A DNA stretch of 64,000 nt from Microvenator marinus (GTDB lineage Bacteria; Myxococcota_A; Bradymonadia; Bradymonadales; Bradymonadaceae): the NCBI RefSeq assembly GCF_007993755.1, contig NZ_CP042467.1:2256001-2320000 (forward strand), written 5' to 3'. The notes beneath the pieces were generated by a model. That model saw only the letters and a program-made list of their open reading frames with translations. It did no database searches and was not told the origin of the DNA. Position numbers and translations under genes: made by a program. Below are positions 33,961 to 43,557 of the stretch, one piece after another; the stretch's first letter is position 1, and every line of letters starts with the position of its first letter.

Positions 33961-35030
33961 AGATTCTTTATGGTGTGGTGGGATCAGGAATGGGTCACGC
34001 CATTCGAAGCGCAGTCGTGATTCAACATCTACTCGATCAGGGCCATGAAGTTCACGCCGTAGCGTCAGGTGGGGCGGTGAAGTACCTGAACCAGAAGTTT
34101 GGGGATCTCACGGAGATTTGGGGGCTCGACATGGTGGTCGAAGACAACGAGGTCGACCGCCTAATGACTGGCGTAGAGAACCTCAAAGGCGCCATTCAAG
34201 GGCTTCCTGGAAACGTCAAAGACTTCTTTCAGGTCGAAGCAAAGTTCAACCCGGACGTGGTGATCAGTGACTTTGAGACGTGGACCTGGCTCTTTGCAAA
34301 GGCGTACGGACTGCCGTTGATCTGCGTAGATAATATCCAAATCATCAACCGCTGCACCCATGACCCTGAGATCCTGGTTGGCGCCTATGACGACTTCAAG
34401 CTCGCGAAGTCGATCGTCAAAGCCCGAACGCCTCACGCCAATGAATACCTGATCACCACGTTCTTCTACCCTGAAGTTAGGAAGCGCCGAACCAAGCTCG
34501 TGCCGCCGATCCTTCGTGAAACCATCTTGCGCGCGAGCCCCCGTCAAGGAGATCACCTACTCGTGTACCAAACTTCAGAGTCGTTTGGCTCGCTGCCTAA
34601 TATGCTCAAGGAGCTCGAGGTCCCGGTCTTCGTCTACGGGCTGCGTCGTGACCTCAAAGAAGAACTTCAGGACGGCAATATCACGTACAAACCATTCAGC
34701 GACCAAGGGTTCGTTGAGGATCTGGCGAGTGCCAGGGGCGTCATCGCTTCTGCTGGATTTACGTTGATGTCGGAATCTGTTCACCTTGCCAAGCCCTACC
34801 TCGCGACTCCGATTCGCGGTCAGTTCGAGCAAATCATGAACGGGCGGTATCTCGAGAAGCTTGGCTACGGCATGAGTGATGAGAATCTCGACCTCAAGAC
34901 CATTGAGCATTTCCTAAGAGAACTCCCAAGGTTTGAGGAGAATCTCGCGACCTATGCGCGTCACGATAATTCGCTCACGCTCGGTGCCCTAGATGAGTTC
35001 CTCGATAGAGTTGAAGCGGGAATGTTCTAA
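33957..35030 (+). CDS. Glycosyltransferase of the GT28/MJ1255 type
   Basis: A 357-residue GT-B-fold enzyme. The N-terminus ILYGVVGSGMGHAIRSAVV has the Gly-rich donor-site loop seen in MurG-like and MJ1255/VC2487-type transferases. The C-terminal half contains SAGFTLMSESVHLAKPYLA, equivalent to the nucleotide-sugar binding helix. No membrane helix is evident. Sugar donor and acceptor are unknown; a lipid acceptor is common in this family. It is translationally coupled to tlyA, and ends 2 bases from the convergent amidase gene. Confidence 0.8.
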   Translation: MKILYGVVGSGMGHAIRSAVVIQHLLDQGHEVHAVASGGAVKYLNQKFGDLTEIWGLDMVVEDNEVDRLMTGVENLKGAIQGLPGNVKDFFQVEAKFNPDVVISDFETWTWLFAKAYGLPLICVDNIQIINRCTHDPEILVGAYDDFKLAKSIVKARTPHANEYLITTFFYPEVRKRRTKLVPPILRETILRASPRQGDHLLVYQTSESFGSLPNMLKELEVPVFVYGLRRDLKEELQDGNITYKPFSDQGFVEDLASARGVIASAGFTLMSESVHLAKPYLATPIRGQFEQIMNGRYLEKLGYGMSDENLDLKTIEHFLRELPRFEENLATYARHDNSLTLGALDEFLDRVEAGMF

Positions 35031-35032
35031 GT

Positions 35033-36469
35033 TCAATCCATCTCAAGGCCCAGAATATCCCAGTTCATTTTTGGTTTGGGCATTGCCGGCATGAGTTGGT
35101 CCAACGCTGCCCCATATCTCAAGACCGCTTCGTCGGCCCAAGGGCGCGCCATGATTTGCAGGCCGATTGGCAAGCCCGCGCGGTCCACTCCGCATGGTAT
35201 CGAAAGCGCGGGAAATCCAGTGAGCGTGCCGCAAAATGTGTAGCGGGCAATCGCATCATTGAGGGCGGTGTCCACCTGCCCCTCTTTTTCAGCCGCCCGC
35301 TCGATCGGCCGAGCGGTACAGGCGAGCGTTGGGTTTAGGAAAAGATCATGTTCGCCGAACACGCCTAGGAACTCGTCGCGAATCAGACTTCGCACCCGCT
35401 GAGCGTGCAGATACTCAGCAGCGCTTACCCTCTCACCGACAGCCAGAAGCAAACGCGTGTCGAGGTTGTATTCTTCGCGATACTTGCGAAGAGAATCCGC
35501 CTGAGATGCCGCAGCTTCCGCCACAAACGTCACGTAGCCGACCTTTTGGATCAGTTCCACGTATTTGAGAGACACCTTTTCAACTTTCGCACCCATCTCG
35601 CGCAATGTGGCTAAAGCCTCGTGAAAGGCGCGCCTGACCTCTTCATCCGCGTCATCGGCGAACTCGGGACACCAGGCAACTTTCAGGTTCTTCGCCTTTG
35701 GGATTCGCAAGGTCGCGATCCGACGCGCGTGTGGTGCAAGTTGCGAGGCACGATCGCTCGAGTCTCGCCCGCAAGTCGCGTCGTAGAACATTGCCACATC
35801 ATTGATGCTCGCCCCGAGTGGTCCGGCGTGGTCAAGACTCCAGGCCAAGAGCGCTCCTCCAGTGGTTGGCAAGCGCCCAAACGTAGGCTTAAACCCGTAG
35901 ATCCCGCAAAGCGAAGCAGGCATTCGAATTGAGCCCCCTGCATCACTTCCAAGCGCGATTGGACAAAGCCCCGCCGCCACGGCCGCTGCAGATCCGCTCG
36001 AGCTTCCACCCGTCATCCGAAATGGATCGAAAGGGTTTCGTGGAGCGGGAAAATGAGGGTTGACGCCCACTCCTCCCATTCCGATCTCGGTCATATGGGT
36101 CTTGCCGAGGATGATGGCACCTTTGCGCCGCAATCTCTCGACGACGCTCGCGTCCTTAGACGCGGCACGCTGCCCTAGAAACGTGGTGCCAGCTCGAGTG
36201 CGATAGCCCTCCACATCGAATTCATCCTTGATGGCCACGGGCACACCGTCGAGCGCGCTTAGAGCCTTGCCCTGACGCCAACGCTCGTCGGACTCCTTTG
36301 CCGCGTCCAAGATCGCAGCGTCTCTCAGCTCGATGAAGGCACCGAGAGAGGGCCGAGCTCGGTCACTCTCACGAATGGCGTGAAGGGTCTTCTCGATGAC
36401 TTCGCTCGGGCTTAGGCGGCCGGACTCATAAGCCTCGTTGTAGTCCTTGGAGGTGGGTCTAAAAAACAT
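35033..36469 (-). CDS. Amidase-signature family hydrolase
   Basis: A 478-residue enzyme of the amidase-signature family (GatA/AmdA-like). The catalytic triad Ser-cisSer-Lys is visible as Lys in [11 protein letters not shown] and the two Ser positions in [14 protein letters not shown] with [13 protein letters not shown]. It could be a stand-alone amidase or a GatA paralogue. No gatB is present nearby, so a tRNA amidotransferase role is doubtful. The upstream 68-residue gene abuts it with a one-base stop/start overlap; that small protein does not look like GatC. Confidence 0.85.
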   Translation of the reverse strand: MFFRPTSKDYNEAYESGRLSPSEVIEKTLHAIRESDRARPSLGAFIELRDAAILDAAKESDERWRQGKALSALDGVPVAIKDEFDVEGYRTRAGTTFLGQRAASKDASVVERLRRKGAIILGKTHMTEIGMGGVGVNPHFPAPRNPFDPFRMTGGSSSGSAAAVAAGLCPIALGSDAGGSIRMPASLCGIYGFKPTFGRLPTTGGALLAWSLDHAGPLGASINDVAMFYDATCGRDSSDRASQLAPHARRIATLRIPKAKNLKVAWCPEFADDADEEVRRAFHEALATLREMGAKVEKVSLKYVELIQKVGYVTFVAEAAASQADSLRKYREEYNLDTRLLLAVGERVSAAEYLHAQRVRSLIRDEFLGVFGEHDLFLNPTLACTARPIERAAEKEGQVDTALNDAIARYTFCGTLTGFPALSIPCGVDRAGLPIGLQIMARPWADEAVLRYGAALDQLMPAMPKPKMNWDILGLEMD

Positions 36470-36675
36470 CAGTGCTCCTCACCTTCTGGATGTAGCGGAA
36501 GCGAGGCTGGCTCAGGGTTTCCGTGTTTTGACAAATCGAGTTCAAAGACTCGGTCGAGTCCCAGATCGGCGAAGAGCTGACGCTTGACAAGCTCGCCGCT
36601 CACGGGTGTCTCCGCAGCCCTTACGAGGCCTTTCAAAGCCATTCCCGTAAGAACTAGATCCTTTGTTCGTGCCAT
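36469..36675 (-). CDS. Small protein coupled to amidase, unknown function
   Basis: A 68-residue protein beginning MARTKDLVLTGMALKGLV and ending in a Pro/His/Glu-rich tail. No transmembrane helix or known motif. AAAGGA lies about five bases before ATG 36675, which is preferred to upstream starts as far as 36738. The stop shares one base with the amidase ATG, so translation is coupled. It was compared by eye with GatC, the usual small partner of GatA, and does not match well in length or motif. Confidence 0.6.
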   Translation of the reverse strand: MARTKDLVLTGMALKGLVRAAETPVSGELVKRQLFADLGLDRVFELDLSKHGNPEPASLPLHPEGEEH

Positions 36676-36862
36676 TCTTGGTCCTTTGCAGATGCTTTGC
36701 TCGCTTTTCATACTAATGCTTTCTCTCGATTTGTACACGCGGCGTCTGCGTTGAGAGGCTTGCGATCAAGGTGGTGCGGTGCTAATCAGGCAGTCCTTGC
36801 GGCCAGATAGGCTGGGCGCGTTTGCCGACATCATCCCCAAAAGGGACCACACTGAGTTAATC

Positions 36863-38170
36863 ATGGAACTCCAGATCCTAGGTATTCTCTTGGCGATCGC
36901 CGTGGGCGCGATCCTTTTCCTCGTTCGAGATAATCTCAACTGGAAGAATAAATTCTTGGAAGCCGATGCACGTCCCTCGGGCAAGCGATCGTTGCCAACC
37001 AATGACGCACCGAAGTCTTCCAAAGAATCGACGCCAAAAGAGTCCAAATCCAAGCCCGAAAAAGCCGCCGATACGTCCAAGCTCGAAAAAGAACTCCAAG
37101 ACGCCAAAGATGAAGTCAAGGAACTCAAGGCCAAGATCTATACGCTCAAAGGCGAAGTCAAAGACCTGAAGGTTGCTGAGTCTGAAGCGCCAAAGCCGAT
37201 TGTAGGCTCCGACGACCTCTTCGAATTGCGAGAGGAACTCGCGCGAGCCAAGGCCGAAGCCGCTGAATGGAAGACAAAAGCTGAATCGAAGAAATCGGCC
37301 AAAACCGAGAAGACCGAAAAGGTTGAGCCTGTTGCGGCGACCGCTACGGTTATCAACGAAAAAGACGATGCCGAAGTCAAGGAGCTCAAGGAAGCCCTGC
37401 GCCGTGCAGAATCTCAGCTTGAGAGTGCACGACGCGACGCGAAGAAAGCTCAGGACGAACTCGATGCGACCAAGAAGCGCTCGAAGAAGAGTGGAAGCAA
37501 CGTGGACAAGATGCGGCGCCAGGTCGAAAACAGCGACCGCGCCTACAAGATCACTCAGCGCCAGCTCGATATTTCTTTTGAGAAGATCGCCTATCTCGAA
37601 GGTAAACTGAACGAAGCTGGCGTGGTCTTTGAGACGCCTGAAGTGCCAGAACTCGTGCCTGCGCCTAGGAAGCCCAAAGCACCAGTTGTAGACGTGCGTG
37701 ACGCGGTCCAAGAGCCGGTGGAAGAAGCGCCTGAGCCAGCCGAAACCGTAGTAGCTGCCGAGCCTGCTCCAGAAGCCGAGGCAGCAGCCCAACCGAAAGC
37801 AGCCGAGACAGAAAGTGAGGCTGCTGCTGAGCCTGAGGCAAAGGAAGAAGAGTCAGATGTGGCTCAACCCATCGTCAGAGCTAAGGCTCAGGTCCCGACG
37901 GAAATCGAGGCCCCTGAAGAGGTGAAGGCCCCTGAAGAGGTGAAAGCTCCCGAGGAAGCCGAGAAGAAAGATTCCAACGGGCAGACGAGCCTTCTGGACA
38001 GCAACCCTGGCGGACTCGCCTCCTTCCTCAAGGCAGCTGACGACGCCGCCAAAGAGGCCGACGACGATGATGACGTCAAGAAGACTCAATTTGGTATCCC
38101 AGGCGTGACCGAGTCGTCGCCAGCCCAAGAGGAATCCAGCGTCGATGACGGCTGGGCCGACCTCGAATAG
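36863..38170 (+). CDS. Membrane-anchored coiled-coil protein with acidic Ala/Pro tail
   Basis: A 435-residue protein. One hydrophobic helix is at residues ~3-22 (LQILGILLAIAVGAILFLV). Then comes a long charged helical segment (about 60-250) with heptad-like spacing, interrupted near 110-130, giving a predicted coiled coil. The C-terminal ~180 residues are Glu/Ala/Pro-rich and low in complexity (EAPEEVKAPEEVKAPEE), ending in a short acidic motif (DDGWADLE). The family is not recognised. Such proteins often scaffold envelope or division complexes. ATG 36863 is chosen because it starts directly before the membrane helix; upstream residues back to 36779 look unlike coding sequence. Confidence 0.7.
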   Translation: MELQILGILLAIAVGAILFLVRDNLNWKNKFLEADARPSGKRSLPTNDAPKSSKESTPKESKSKPEKAADTSKLEKELQDAKDEVKELKAKIYTLKGEVKDLKVAESEAPKPIVGSDDLFELREELARAKAEAAEWKTKAESKKSAKTEKTEKVEPVAATATVINEKDDAEVKELKEALRRAESQLESARRDAKKAQDELDATKKRSKKSGSNVDKMRRQVENSDRAYKITQRQLDISFEKIAYLEGKLNEAGVVFETPEVPELVPAPRKPKAPVVDVRDAVQEPVEEAPEPAETVVAAEPAPEAEAAAQPKAAETESEAAAEPEAKEEESDVAQPIVRAKAQVPTEIEAPEEVKAPEEVKAPEEAEKKDSNGQTSLLDSNPGGLASFLKAADDAAKEADDDDDVKKTQFGIPGVTESSPAQEESSVDDGWADLE

Positions 38171-38190
38171 TCGAAATATAAGGATTGATG

Positions 38191-39714
38191 ATGACCCTGA
38201 AAACGCTGCGCGTCTTTGATACACTGAGTGATACCAAGAAGGACATTGTGCCGATTACCCCCGGCAAACTCTCAATGTACGTCTGTGGCGTCACCGTGTA
38301 CGACCTCACCCATATTGGTCACGCACGCGTCTACATCTTTTTTGATGTGGTCCAACGCTTCCTTCGACACCTTGGTTACGAAGTCAAATACGTCCGAAAT
38401 CACACGGACGTCGATGATAAGATCATCAAGCGGGCTGCTGAATTAGGCATGGCCCCTCTCGAACTCTCGGCGAAATTTATCGACGAGTTTCACGAAGACA
38501 TGGGCCGCCTTCACGTCGCCGAGGGCGACGTTGAGCCAAAGGTTTCTGACCACATTCCACATATCATCGCCATGGTTGAGCGGCTGATCGAGCGTGGTCA
38601 CGCCTATAACGCCAATGGCGATGTCTACTTCCGGGTCCAGAGTTTTGACGGTTATGGAAAGCTCTCGCACCGCAAACTCGAAGATATGGAAGCAGGCCGC
38701 TCTGGTCGTGTCTCGGATGACGAAGGTCAAAAGGAACATCCCTTTGATTTTGCACTCTGGAAGAGCACAAAAGGCGATGAGCTCAGCTGGGAGTCCCCTT
38801 GGGGCCCCGGGCGACCTGGATGGCATATCGAATGTTCGGCAATGAGCTCGGAGTATCTCGGGGAAACCTTTGATATTCATGGCGGTGGCCGAGACCTGAT
38901 CTTCCCACACCACGAAAACGAAATTGCGCAATCCGAGGCGTGCTCTGGGAAAACTTTTGCAAACCACTGGATGCATATCGGCATGGTGAATGTGGCCGAG
39001 GTTGACGAAACGGGACGGAAGATCGAGCGCAAAATGTCCAAGTCGCTCGGAAACTTCTGGACAACCCGTGACGTGCTCAAAGGCTATCACCCTGAGGCGC
39101 TGCGCTATTTTGCGCACACCACGCTCTACCGAAATCCTGTGACGTACTCGTCGGATAATCTCGACGAAGCTACCCAACGAATCGAGTACCTCTACACGAC
39201 GCTCGATCGCGTCCAAGACGCTTTGGCGAAGTCTGGCTTCTCAGACGATAACCCGCCCCCAGAGGCTCGATGGTACGAGAACAAGGGGCAGGTGCTTGAG
39301 GGATTCCAAGAGCGTTTGGAAGATGTGCTCTCCGATGACTTCAACACGCCACGTGCGTTGGCTCTTTTTGGCGAGGTTGCTCGAATCGGCAACGAGCTCA
39401 CGGAGTCGAAGAAGAAACTCAACGACGAACGAGCGTGGACGCTCTGGCACGTCCGGGCATCACTCCTGCTCGCTGGCAAAATTCTCGGCCTCCTGGAACT
39501 CGACCCCAAGCAGGCTCTCGAAGAAATTCGAGACCTCAAGGTCGAACTCTTGGGTATCGACCGGGCACGTGTTGAGGAAAAAATCGAAGAGCGCCGTCAG
39601 GCCCGTGAAAACAAAGACTGGGCACAAGCTGACGCTGCTCGAGACGAGCTACTCGCCATGGGTATCGAGATCATGGATTCCCCCGAGGGCACGACCTGGC
39701 GCGTCACGACCTGA
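38191..39714 (+). CDS. cysS: Cysteinyl-tRNA synthetase
   Basis: A 507-residue class I aminoacyl-tRNA synthetase charging tRNA-Cys. The HIGH motif is seen in THIGHARVY, KMSKS in KMSKSLGNFW, and the zinc-binding residues in MYVCGVTVYD, GWHIECSAMS and PHHENEIAQSEA. The C-terminal anticodon domain is complete. AAGGA at 38180-38184 favours ATG 38191 over the two start codons just before it (TTG 38185, ATG 38188). Single-copy housekeeping gene, 20 bases after the coiled-coil gene. Confidence 0.97.
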   Translation: MTLKTLRVFDTLSDTKKDIVPITPGKLSMYVCGVTVYDLTHIGHARVYIFFDVVQRFLRHLGYEVKYVRNHTDVDDKIIKRAAELGMAPLELSAKFIDEFHEDMGRLHVAEGDVEPKVSDHIPHIIAMVERLIERGHAYNANGDVYFRVQSFDGYGKLSHRKLEDMEAGRSGRVSDDEGQKEHPFDFALWKSTKGDELSWESPWGPGRPGWHIECSAMSSEYLGETFDIHGGGRDLIFPHHENEIAQSEACSGKTFANHWMHIGMVNVAEVDETGRKIERKMSKSLGNFWTTRDVLKGYHPEALRYFAHTTLYRNPVTYSSDNLDEATQRIEYLYTTLDRVQDALAKSGFSDDNPPPEARWYENKGQVLEGFQERLEDVLSDDFNTPRALALFGEVARIGNELTESKKKLNDERAWTLWHVRASLLLAGKILGLLELDPKQALEEIRDLKVELLGIDRARVEEKIEERRQARENKDWAQADAARDELLAMGIEIMDSPEGTTWRVTT

Positions 39715-39774
39715 GTCTCGCATCTTCTCAAGCCTAGATGCATCATAGGGTAGATGGCCTTAGGGAGGTTCATT

Positions 39775-40863
39775 GTGGCCCAAATGATGAGTTTTAGTTC
39801 GCCGGATCACCGGCTTGATTCCGAGTATTTCAATTCACCCGGTGGTTTTGCGTGGTGGTATACCGACCTCGTGAACGAGAGCGGGGACGGCGCAGTGATC
39901 ATCTGGTCGTGGGGCCTTCCGTTCTTACCCGGCTACGCCAACGCAGAACGAAGCGGCAAAGCAGAGCTTCCTAGCTCGCGCCCAAGCATCAGCGTGGCCA
40001 TCTACTCAAAAGGAAAGCCCGCTTTCTACTTGCTCCAAGAATTCACGGCGCAAGATGCGAGCTGGGATCAAGACGGGCAATGGCAGTTTGGTCGCTCGAC
40101 CTTCACCACCAAGGTTGTGGACGGCGTGCGGACGTTGCATGGCTCACTCGATCTCGATATCCCTGGGACGAATGAGAGGCTCCAAGGCGAATACCGGCTC
40201 ACCGCGCCAGCACGAAAAGAGTTAGGCACCGAGTCGCGCGACCCCACCCACGATTGGTCACCACTCAGTGGCCCCGCCCAAGCCTCTTTGCAGGCGACGA
40301 TAGGCGACGAAGAAGTTCGAATTGATGGCCGAGGGTATTTCGACCGAAACGGAGGCACTCGAGCATTGCACAGACTTGGGATCAAAGATTGGCTCTGGGG
40401 GCGCGTGCCCTTGGCCGACCGAGAGCGAATCTACTACGTGCTCTGGGGCGAATCGGGCCAAATCGAGAGTCACGGCCTCGATATTCTAGAGGACGGCTCC
40501 ACCATCACCTACCCACTCGAAGCAACGGTTCATCGTGCTAAATGGTCGTATACTGGCGTTTCGTATCCCACAGGACTCAGCCTTAGCTCGGGCGGCAAAC
40601 CATGGTTGGAAGTGAAGCATCACCATACCGTGGATGAAGGGCCCTTCTATTTGAGGTGGATCGTTAGTGCCGAGACCGAAGACCAACGGGCCAAGGGCAT
40701 CGGTGAGTTTGTCGTTCCAGACAACATCGACCAAGACCTCATGCGCCCGCTCGTGCGAATGCGCGTCCATGACCTCAAAGGGCCAAATTCGATGTGGCTT
40801 CCACTTTTTGCGGGTCCGGCTAAAGGACGCGTCAAGAGGCTCGTTCGGAGCCTCGTGTCATGA
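39775..40863 (+). CDS. CrtC-like carotenoid 1,2-hydratase family protein
   Basis: A 362-residue protein of the hydroxyneurosporene synthase (CrtC)/lipocalin-9 family. Typical blocks are SPGGFAWWYTDLVNESGDGA at the N-terminus and GRGYFDRNGGTRAL with WLWGRVPLADRE in the second half, where family members carry catalytic Asp and Glu/His. CrtC adds water to the terminal double bond of acyclic carotenoids. The start is GTG 39775, six bases after GGGAGG, rather than ATG 39754. It overlaps the GT2 gene by 4 bases. Lies 15 kb from crtI-crtB, so a carotenoid role is a good inference but not proof; the family also includes tocopherol-cyclase- and AttH-like members. Confidence 0.7.
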   Translation: MAQMMSFSSPDHRLDSEYFNSPGGFAWWYTDLVNESGDGAVIIWSWGLPFLPGYANAERSGKAELPSSRPSISVAIYSKGKPAFYLLQEFTAQDASWDQDGQWQFGRSTFTTKVVDGVRTLHGSLDLDIPGTNERLQGEYRLTAPARKELGTESRDPTHDWSPLSGPAQASLQATIGDEEVRIDGRGYFDRNGGTRALHRLGIKDWLWGRVPLADRERIYYVLWGESGQIESHGLDILEDGSTITYPLEATVHRAKWSYTGVSYPTGLSLSSGGKPWLEVKHHHTVDEGPFYLRWIVSAETEDQRAKGIGEFVVPDNIDQDLMRPLVRMRVHDLKGPNSMWLPLFAGPAKGRVKRLVRSLVS

Positions 40864-41984
40864 GCATGCTCTGGCTTCTTTTGGTCTTGCCTGCACTCGG
40901 CGCGCTTCTACTTACGGTTTTTAACGAGTTTGTTTGGCCTCGAGGCCGCATAGGCGCTCGTCCCGACGGCTCCATCAGCGTGCTCATTCCCGCTCGGAAT
41001 GAAGCCATGAACATCGAAGCCGCCGTGCGCTCCGTCATGTCCGGCACTGTGAAACCCGACGAAGTCATCGTGTATGACGACGGGTCTACCGACAGCACTC
41101 CAGACATCCTCAAACGACTCTCAGAGGAGTTTAGAGAGCTTCGAGTCGAAAACGGGATTGGTCTCCCGCCCGGCTGGGTCGGAAAGCCTCACGCGTGCCA
41201 CAGGCTCGCCGGATTCGCACGTGGCGACAAACTTCTCTTTCTGGATGCCGATGTGAGACTTCATCCCGAAGGTTTGCAGCGGATCCTGAGTATTTTTGAA
41301 GATTATGGCGCGAAGGTCGTGACCGCTGTACCGCGTCAGGAGATGGTAACCTTTCCGGAAAAGCTCGTCATGCCGCTTCTGCACATGACCTATACAAGTT
41401 GGCTACCAATGCCACTTGTATGGAAAACGAATGACCCTCGGTTTCTCGCAGCCAACGGCCAAGTCCTCGCCTTTGACCGAGACGCTTACGACCAAGTCGG
41501 TGGCTTCGAGGCCATCAAAAAGGAAGTCGTCGACGATATGGCGATCTGTCGGATCGCAAAAACCAAGAAATTGCGTGTGGTTTTCGCCGACGGACACTTT
41601 ATCGCGACCTGCCGGATGTACCGAAACTTCAGGGAAATCTGGGAGGGGTTCTCAAAAAATCTTTACGAAGGGATCGGCGCACACCCAATCGGGCTCGTCT
41701 TCCTTGTCGCGCTCTACATCGGGACTTTTGTCGCCCCCTATCTCGGACTCGTGAGCTTCGCTTGGTCACAGACCTGGGGGCTCGCAGCCCTTGCAGGAGT
41801 GCTTGCGAACCTGAGCTTGAGATTCGTGCTCAGTATTAGACATGGACACCCCTTCGTCTCCGCCCTCCTTCACCCCGTCGCTGTGGTGGTGCTGATGGCC
41901 ATCGCGATCAACTCCTGGTGGTGGAACACCAAGGGTGCAATCTCTTGGAGCGGACGGGTCTATCAGGCCAAAAAGAGCCGCTAG
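40860..41984 (+). CDS. Membrane family-2 glycosyltransferase, probably carotenoid-linked
   Basis: A 374-residue GT-A-fold enzyme. An N-terminal membrane helix (about 2-20) is followed by the GT2 core: SVLIPARNEAMNIEAAV, VYDDGSTDST, DxD in LFLDADVRLHPEG, and FAANGQVLAFDR-type acceptor region (here FLAANGQVLAFDRDAY). Three hydrophobic helices close the protein (about 280-365). Similar enzymes glycosylate carotenoids or hopanoids in bacteria. Its 4-base overlap with the CrtC-like gene suggests it glycosylates the hydroxyl group created by that enzyme. The sugar donor is unknown. Convergent with the next gene, sharing 4 bases at the stops. Confidence 0.8.
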   Translation: MSMLWLLLVLPALGALLLTVFNEFVWPRGRIGARPDGSISVLIPARNEAMNIEAAVRSVMSGTVKPDEVIVYDDGSTDSTPDILKRLSEEFRELRVENGIGLPPGWVGKPHACHRLAGFARGDKLLFLDADVRLHPEGLQRILSIFEDYGAKVVTAVPRQEMVTFPEKLVMPLLHMTYTSWLPMPLVWKTNDPRFLAANGQVLAFDRDAYDQVGGFEAIKKEVVDDMAICRIAKTKKLRVVFADGHFIATCRMYRNFREIWEGFSKNLYEGIGAHPIGLVFLVALYIGTFVAPYLGLVSFAWSQTWGLAALAGVLANLSLRFVLSIRHGHPFVSALLHPVAVVVLMAIAINSWWWNTKGAISWSGRVYQAKKSR

Positions 41985-42940
41985 TTTCGCTCGAAGAATT
42001 CCAAGGCTCTTGACGCGATCAGCGCCGATTCGCCCTTTCCCGACTCTTCCAGAGCACGAAGAATGGAGCGCGCCTCCCACAACGATTCCTTGTCTCGGAA
42101 CACGTTGTAAGTCGACGAGGCTAGCGCCTCATCGAGTTCCGCCCGTTGACCCAAGACGCCGCGGAAGATCGAGACTAGCTCTTCAGCCTGACTCGGCGTC
42201 CAACTCTCATAACCCACGAACTCCACCAACGACTCGGGGACTGGCTCAGACTCTTTGATCAGCGCTTTGACCTCATCCATTCTAAGACCAAGGCTAGCTC
42301 TAAGCGCCACCCAAGCTGCACTAGCTTCGGGTGAAGCAGCGGTAACAGCCTCCAGCTCCTCAACCTCTATCTCCGAGCGCAGGCGTTTTCCGACCTCATA
42401 GAGCCCACGGGCGCAGCGATACCATCCGAGCTTCTTCGAAGCCTCTGATACGGCAACCAATGCCTCCACAGACGGCCGATGGGACGCTAGAATGAAATCA
42501 ACGGCACGCTGACTCTGATGGATATCCTCACCGAGCGCATCAGCCACAAACGTACTTTGTGTCTCGTCATCCGGCAAAAGCGCCTTGAAAAGAAAGGTAC
42601 CCTCAATCTGCTCGCGCGCTTGTGCCAGCTCGCTGGCTCGCTCCACCACATTCTTCAGCTCGATTCCAAGCTGGCTTGAGAGTTTGTCGAGTGTGCCTCG
42701 GTAGAAGCTGAGCCCGAGCCTGAAAGCCCAGTAGAGTTGGTCTTGAGATTCATTGACAGGAAACTCAAAGACCACGGTTGTCTCGTCCGCTCGCGAGGTT
42801 CCAATATAGGGCCCAGCCTCTACTTGATACCGGCGCGCAAACATCACGAGACCATCCCATAGTTCTCGCGCGATGATCTTGGGAGTCAACGCGAGACCGG
42901 GATCCACCACTTCATATCGGATCTCAAGGGTCCGCGTCAT
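41981..42940 (-). CDS. Uncharacterised protein with Arg/Glu-rich helices
   Basis: A 319-residue soluble protein. I do not recognise the family. The first ~75 residues look like an alpha/beta unit (IRYEVVDPGLALTPKIIA, TTVVFEFPVNESQDQLYWAF). The rest is helical with many Glu and Ala, like a TPR- or HEAT-type array (WYRCARGLYEVGKRLRSEI). No signal peptide or membrane helix. It overlaps the FAH gene stop by 4 bases (ATGA), so it is the last gene of the PEGA-FAH group. Confidence 0.65.
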   Translation of the reverse strand: MTRTLEIRYEVVDPGLALTPKIIARELWDGLVMFARRYQVEAGPYIGTSRADETTVVFEFPVNESQDQLYWAFRLGLSFYRGTLDKLSSQLGIELKNVVERASELAQAREQIEGTFLFKALLPDDETQSTFVADALGEDIHQSQRAVDFILASHRPSVEALVAVSEASKKLGWYRCARGLYEVGKRLRSEIEVEELEAVTAASPEASAAWVALRASLGLRMDEVKALIKESEPVPESLVEFVGYESWTPSQAEELVSIFRGVLGQRAELDEALASSTYNVFRDKESLWEARSILRALEESGKGESALIASRALEFFERN

Positions 42941-43557
42941 GAACTGCGCTGGACTGGGTTTCGCAGCACACCTATGCCTTCGACCTCGACCTCGACAACA
43001 TCTTGGTCGTGAATCGGTCCCACGCCCGAAGGCGTTCCCGTGAAGATCAAATCTCCGGGTTCAAGGGTCATAATGCTGGAGATGTACTCGATGCACTCAC
43101 CCACCGAGAAGATCATATCGCTAACCAGACCGCGCTGACGCTCCTCGCCGTTCACACGACAAATCACGGCCTGGTCGCCAGGGATCCACTCGGAGAGCGG
43201 AACGAATCTTGGCAAAACCGGCGCAAACGTATCGAATCCCTTCGCACGGGTGTAACGCTTGTCTTTGCGCTGCAGATCTCTCGCGGTGACGTCATTGCCG
43301 CAGGTAAAGCCCGCCACATAATCGAGAGCCTCGGCAGCATTGACCTTCTTCGCGCGCTTTCCCATCACCACCACCAACTCGGCTTCGTGATGAACCTCTG
43401 AACTTTCTTCAGGAAGGACGATGGGCGAAGACTCCCCATGGAAAGCTGACAAGGCTTTCAGGAAGATCACCGGCTCCTCTGGAATAGGTTTTCCCTGTTC
43501 CAGAGCGTGGAGCCGGTAGTTCAACCCGATACATACGATCTTCGTAGGTGAGAGCAC
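42937..43557 (-). CDS. Fumarylacetoacetate hydrolase (FAH) family protein
   Basis: A 206-residue FAH-superfamily enzyme that would cleave or decarboxylate a 2,4-diketo acid such as acylpyruvate. The metal-binding Glu residues are visible in HHEAELVVVMGK, and other family marks are FTCGNDVTARDLQ, KGFDTFAPV, and the C-terminal GDLIFTGTPSGVGP. The length is that of the short FAHD1-like subgroup. The start is a GTG that shares one base with the TAG of the upstream PEGA-type gene. Aromatic or kynurenine catabolism is possible in view of the ALDH gene 2 kb away, but the link is weak. Confidence 0.88.
   Translation of the reverse strand: MLSPTKIVCIGLNYRLHALEQGKPIPEEPVIFLKALSAFHGESSPIVLPEESSEVHHEAELVVVMGKRAKKVNAAEALDYVAGFTCGNDVTARDLQRKDKRYTRAKGFDTFAPVLPRFVPLSEWIPGDQAVICRVNGEERQRGLVSDMIFSVGECIEYISSIMTLEPGDLIFTGTPSGVGPIHDQDVVEVEVEGIGVLRNPVQRSS

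Noticed and set aside
36469-36675. Small gene before the amidase as gatC
   Set aside because: The 68-residue protein lacks the length and helical pattern of GatC, and no gatB is present.
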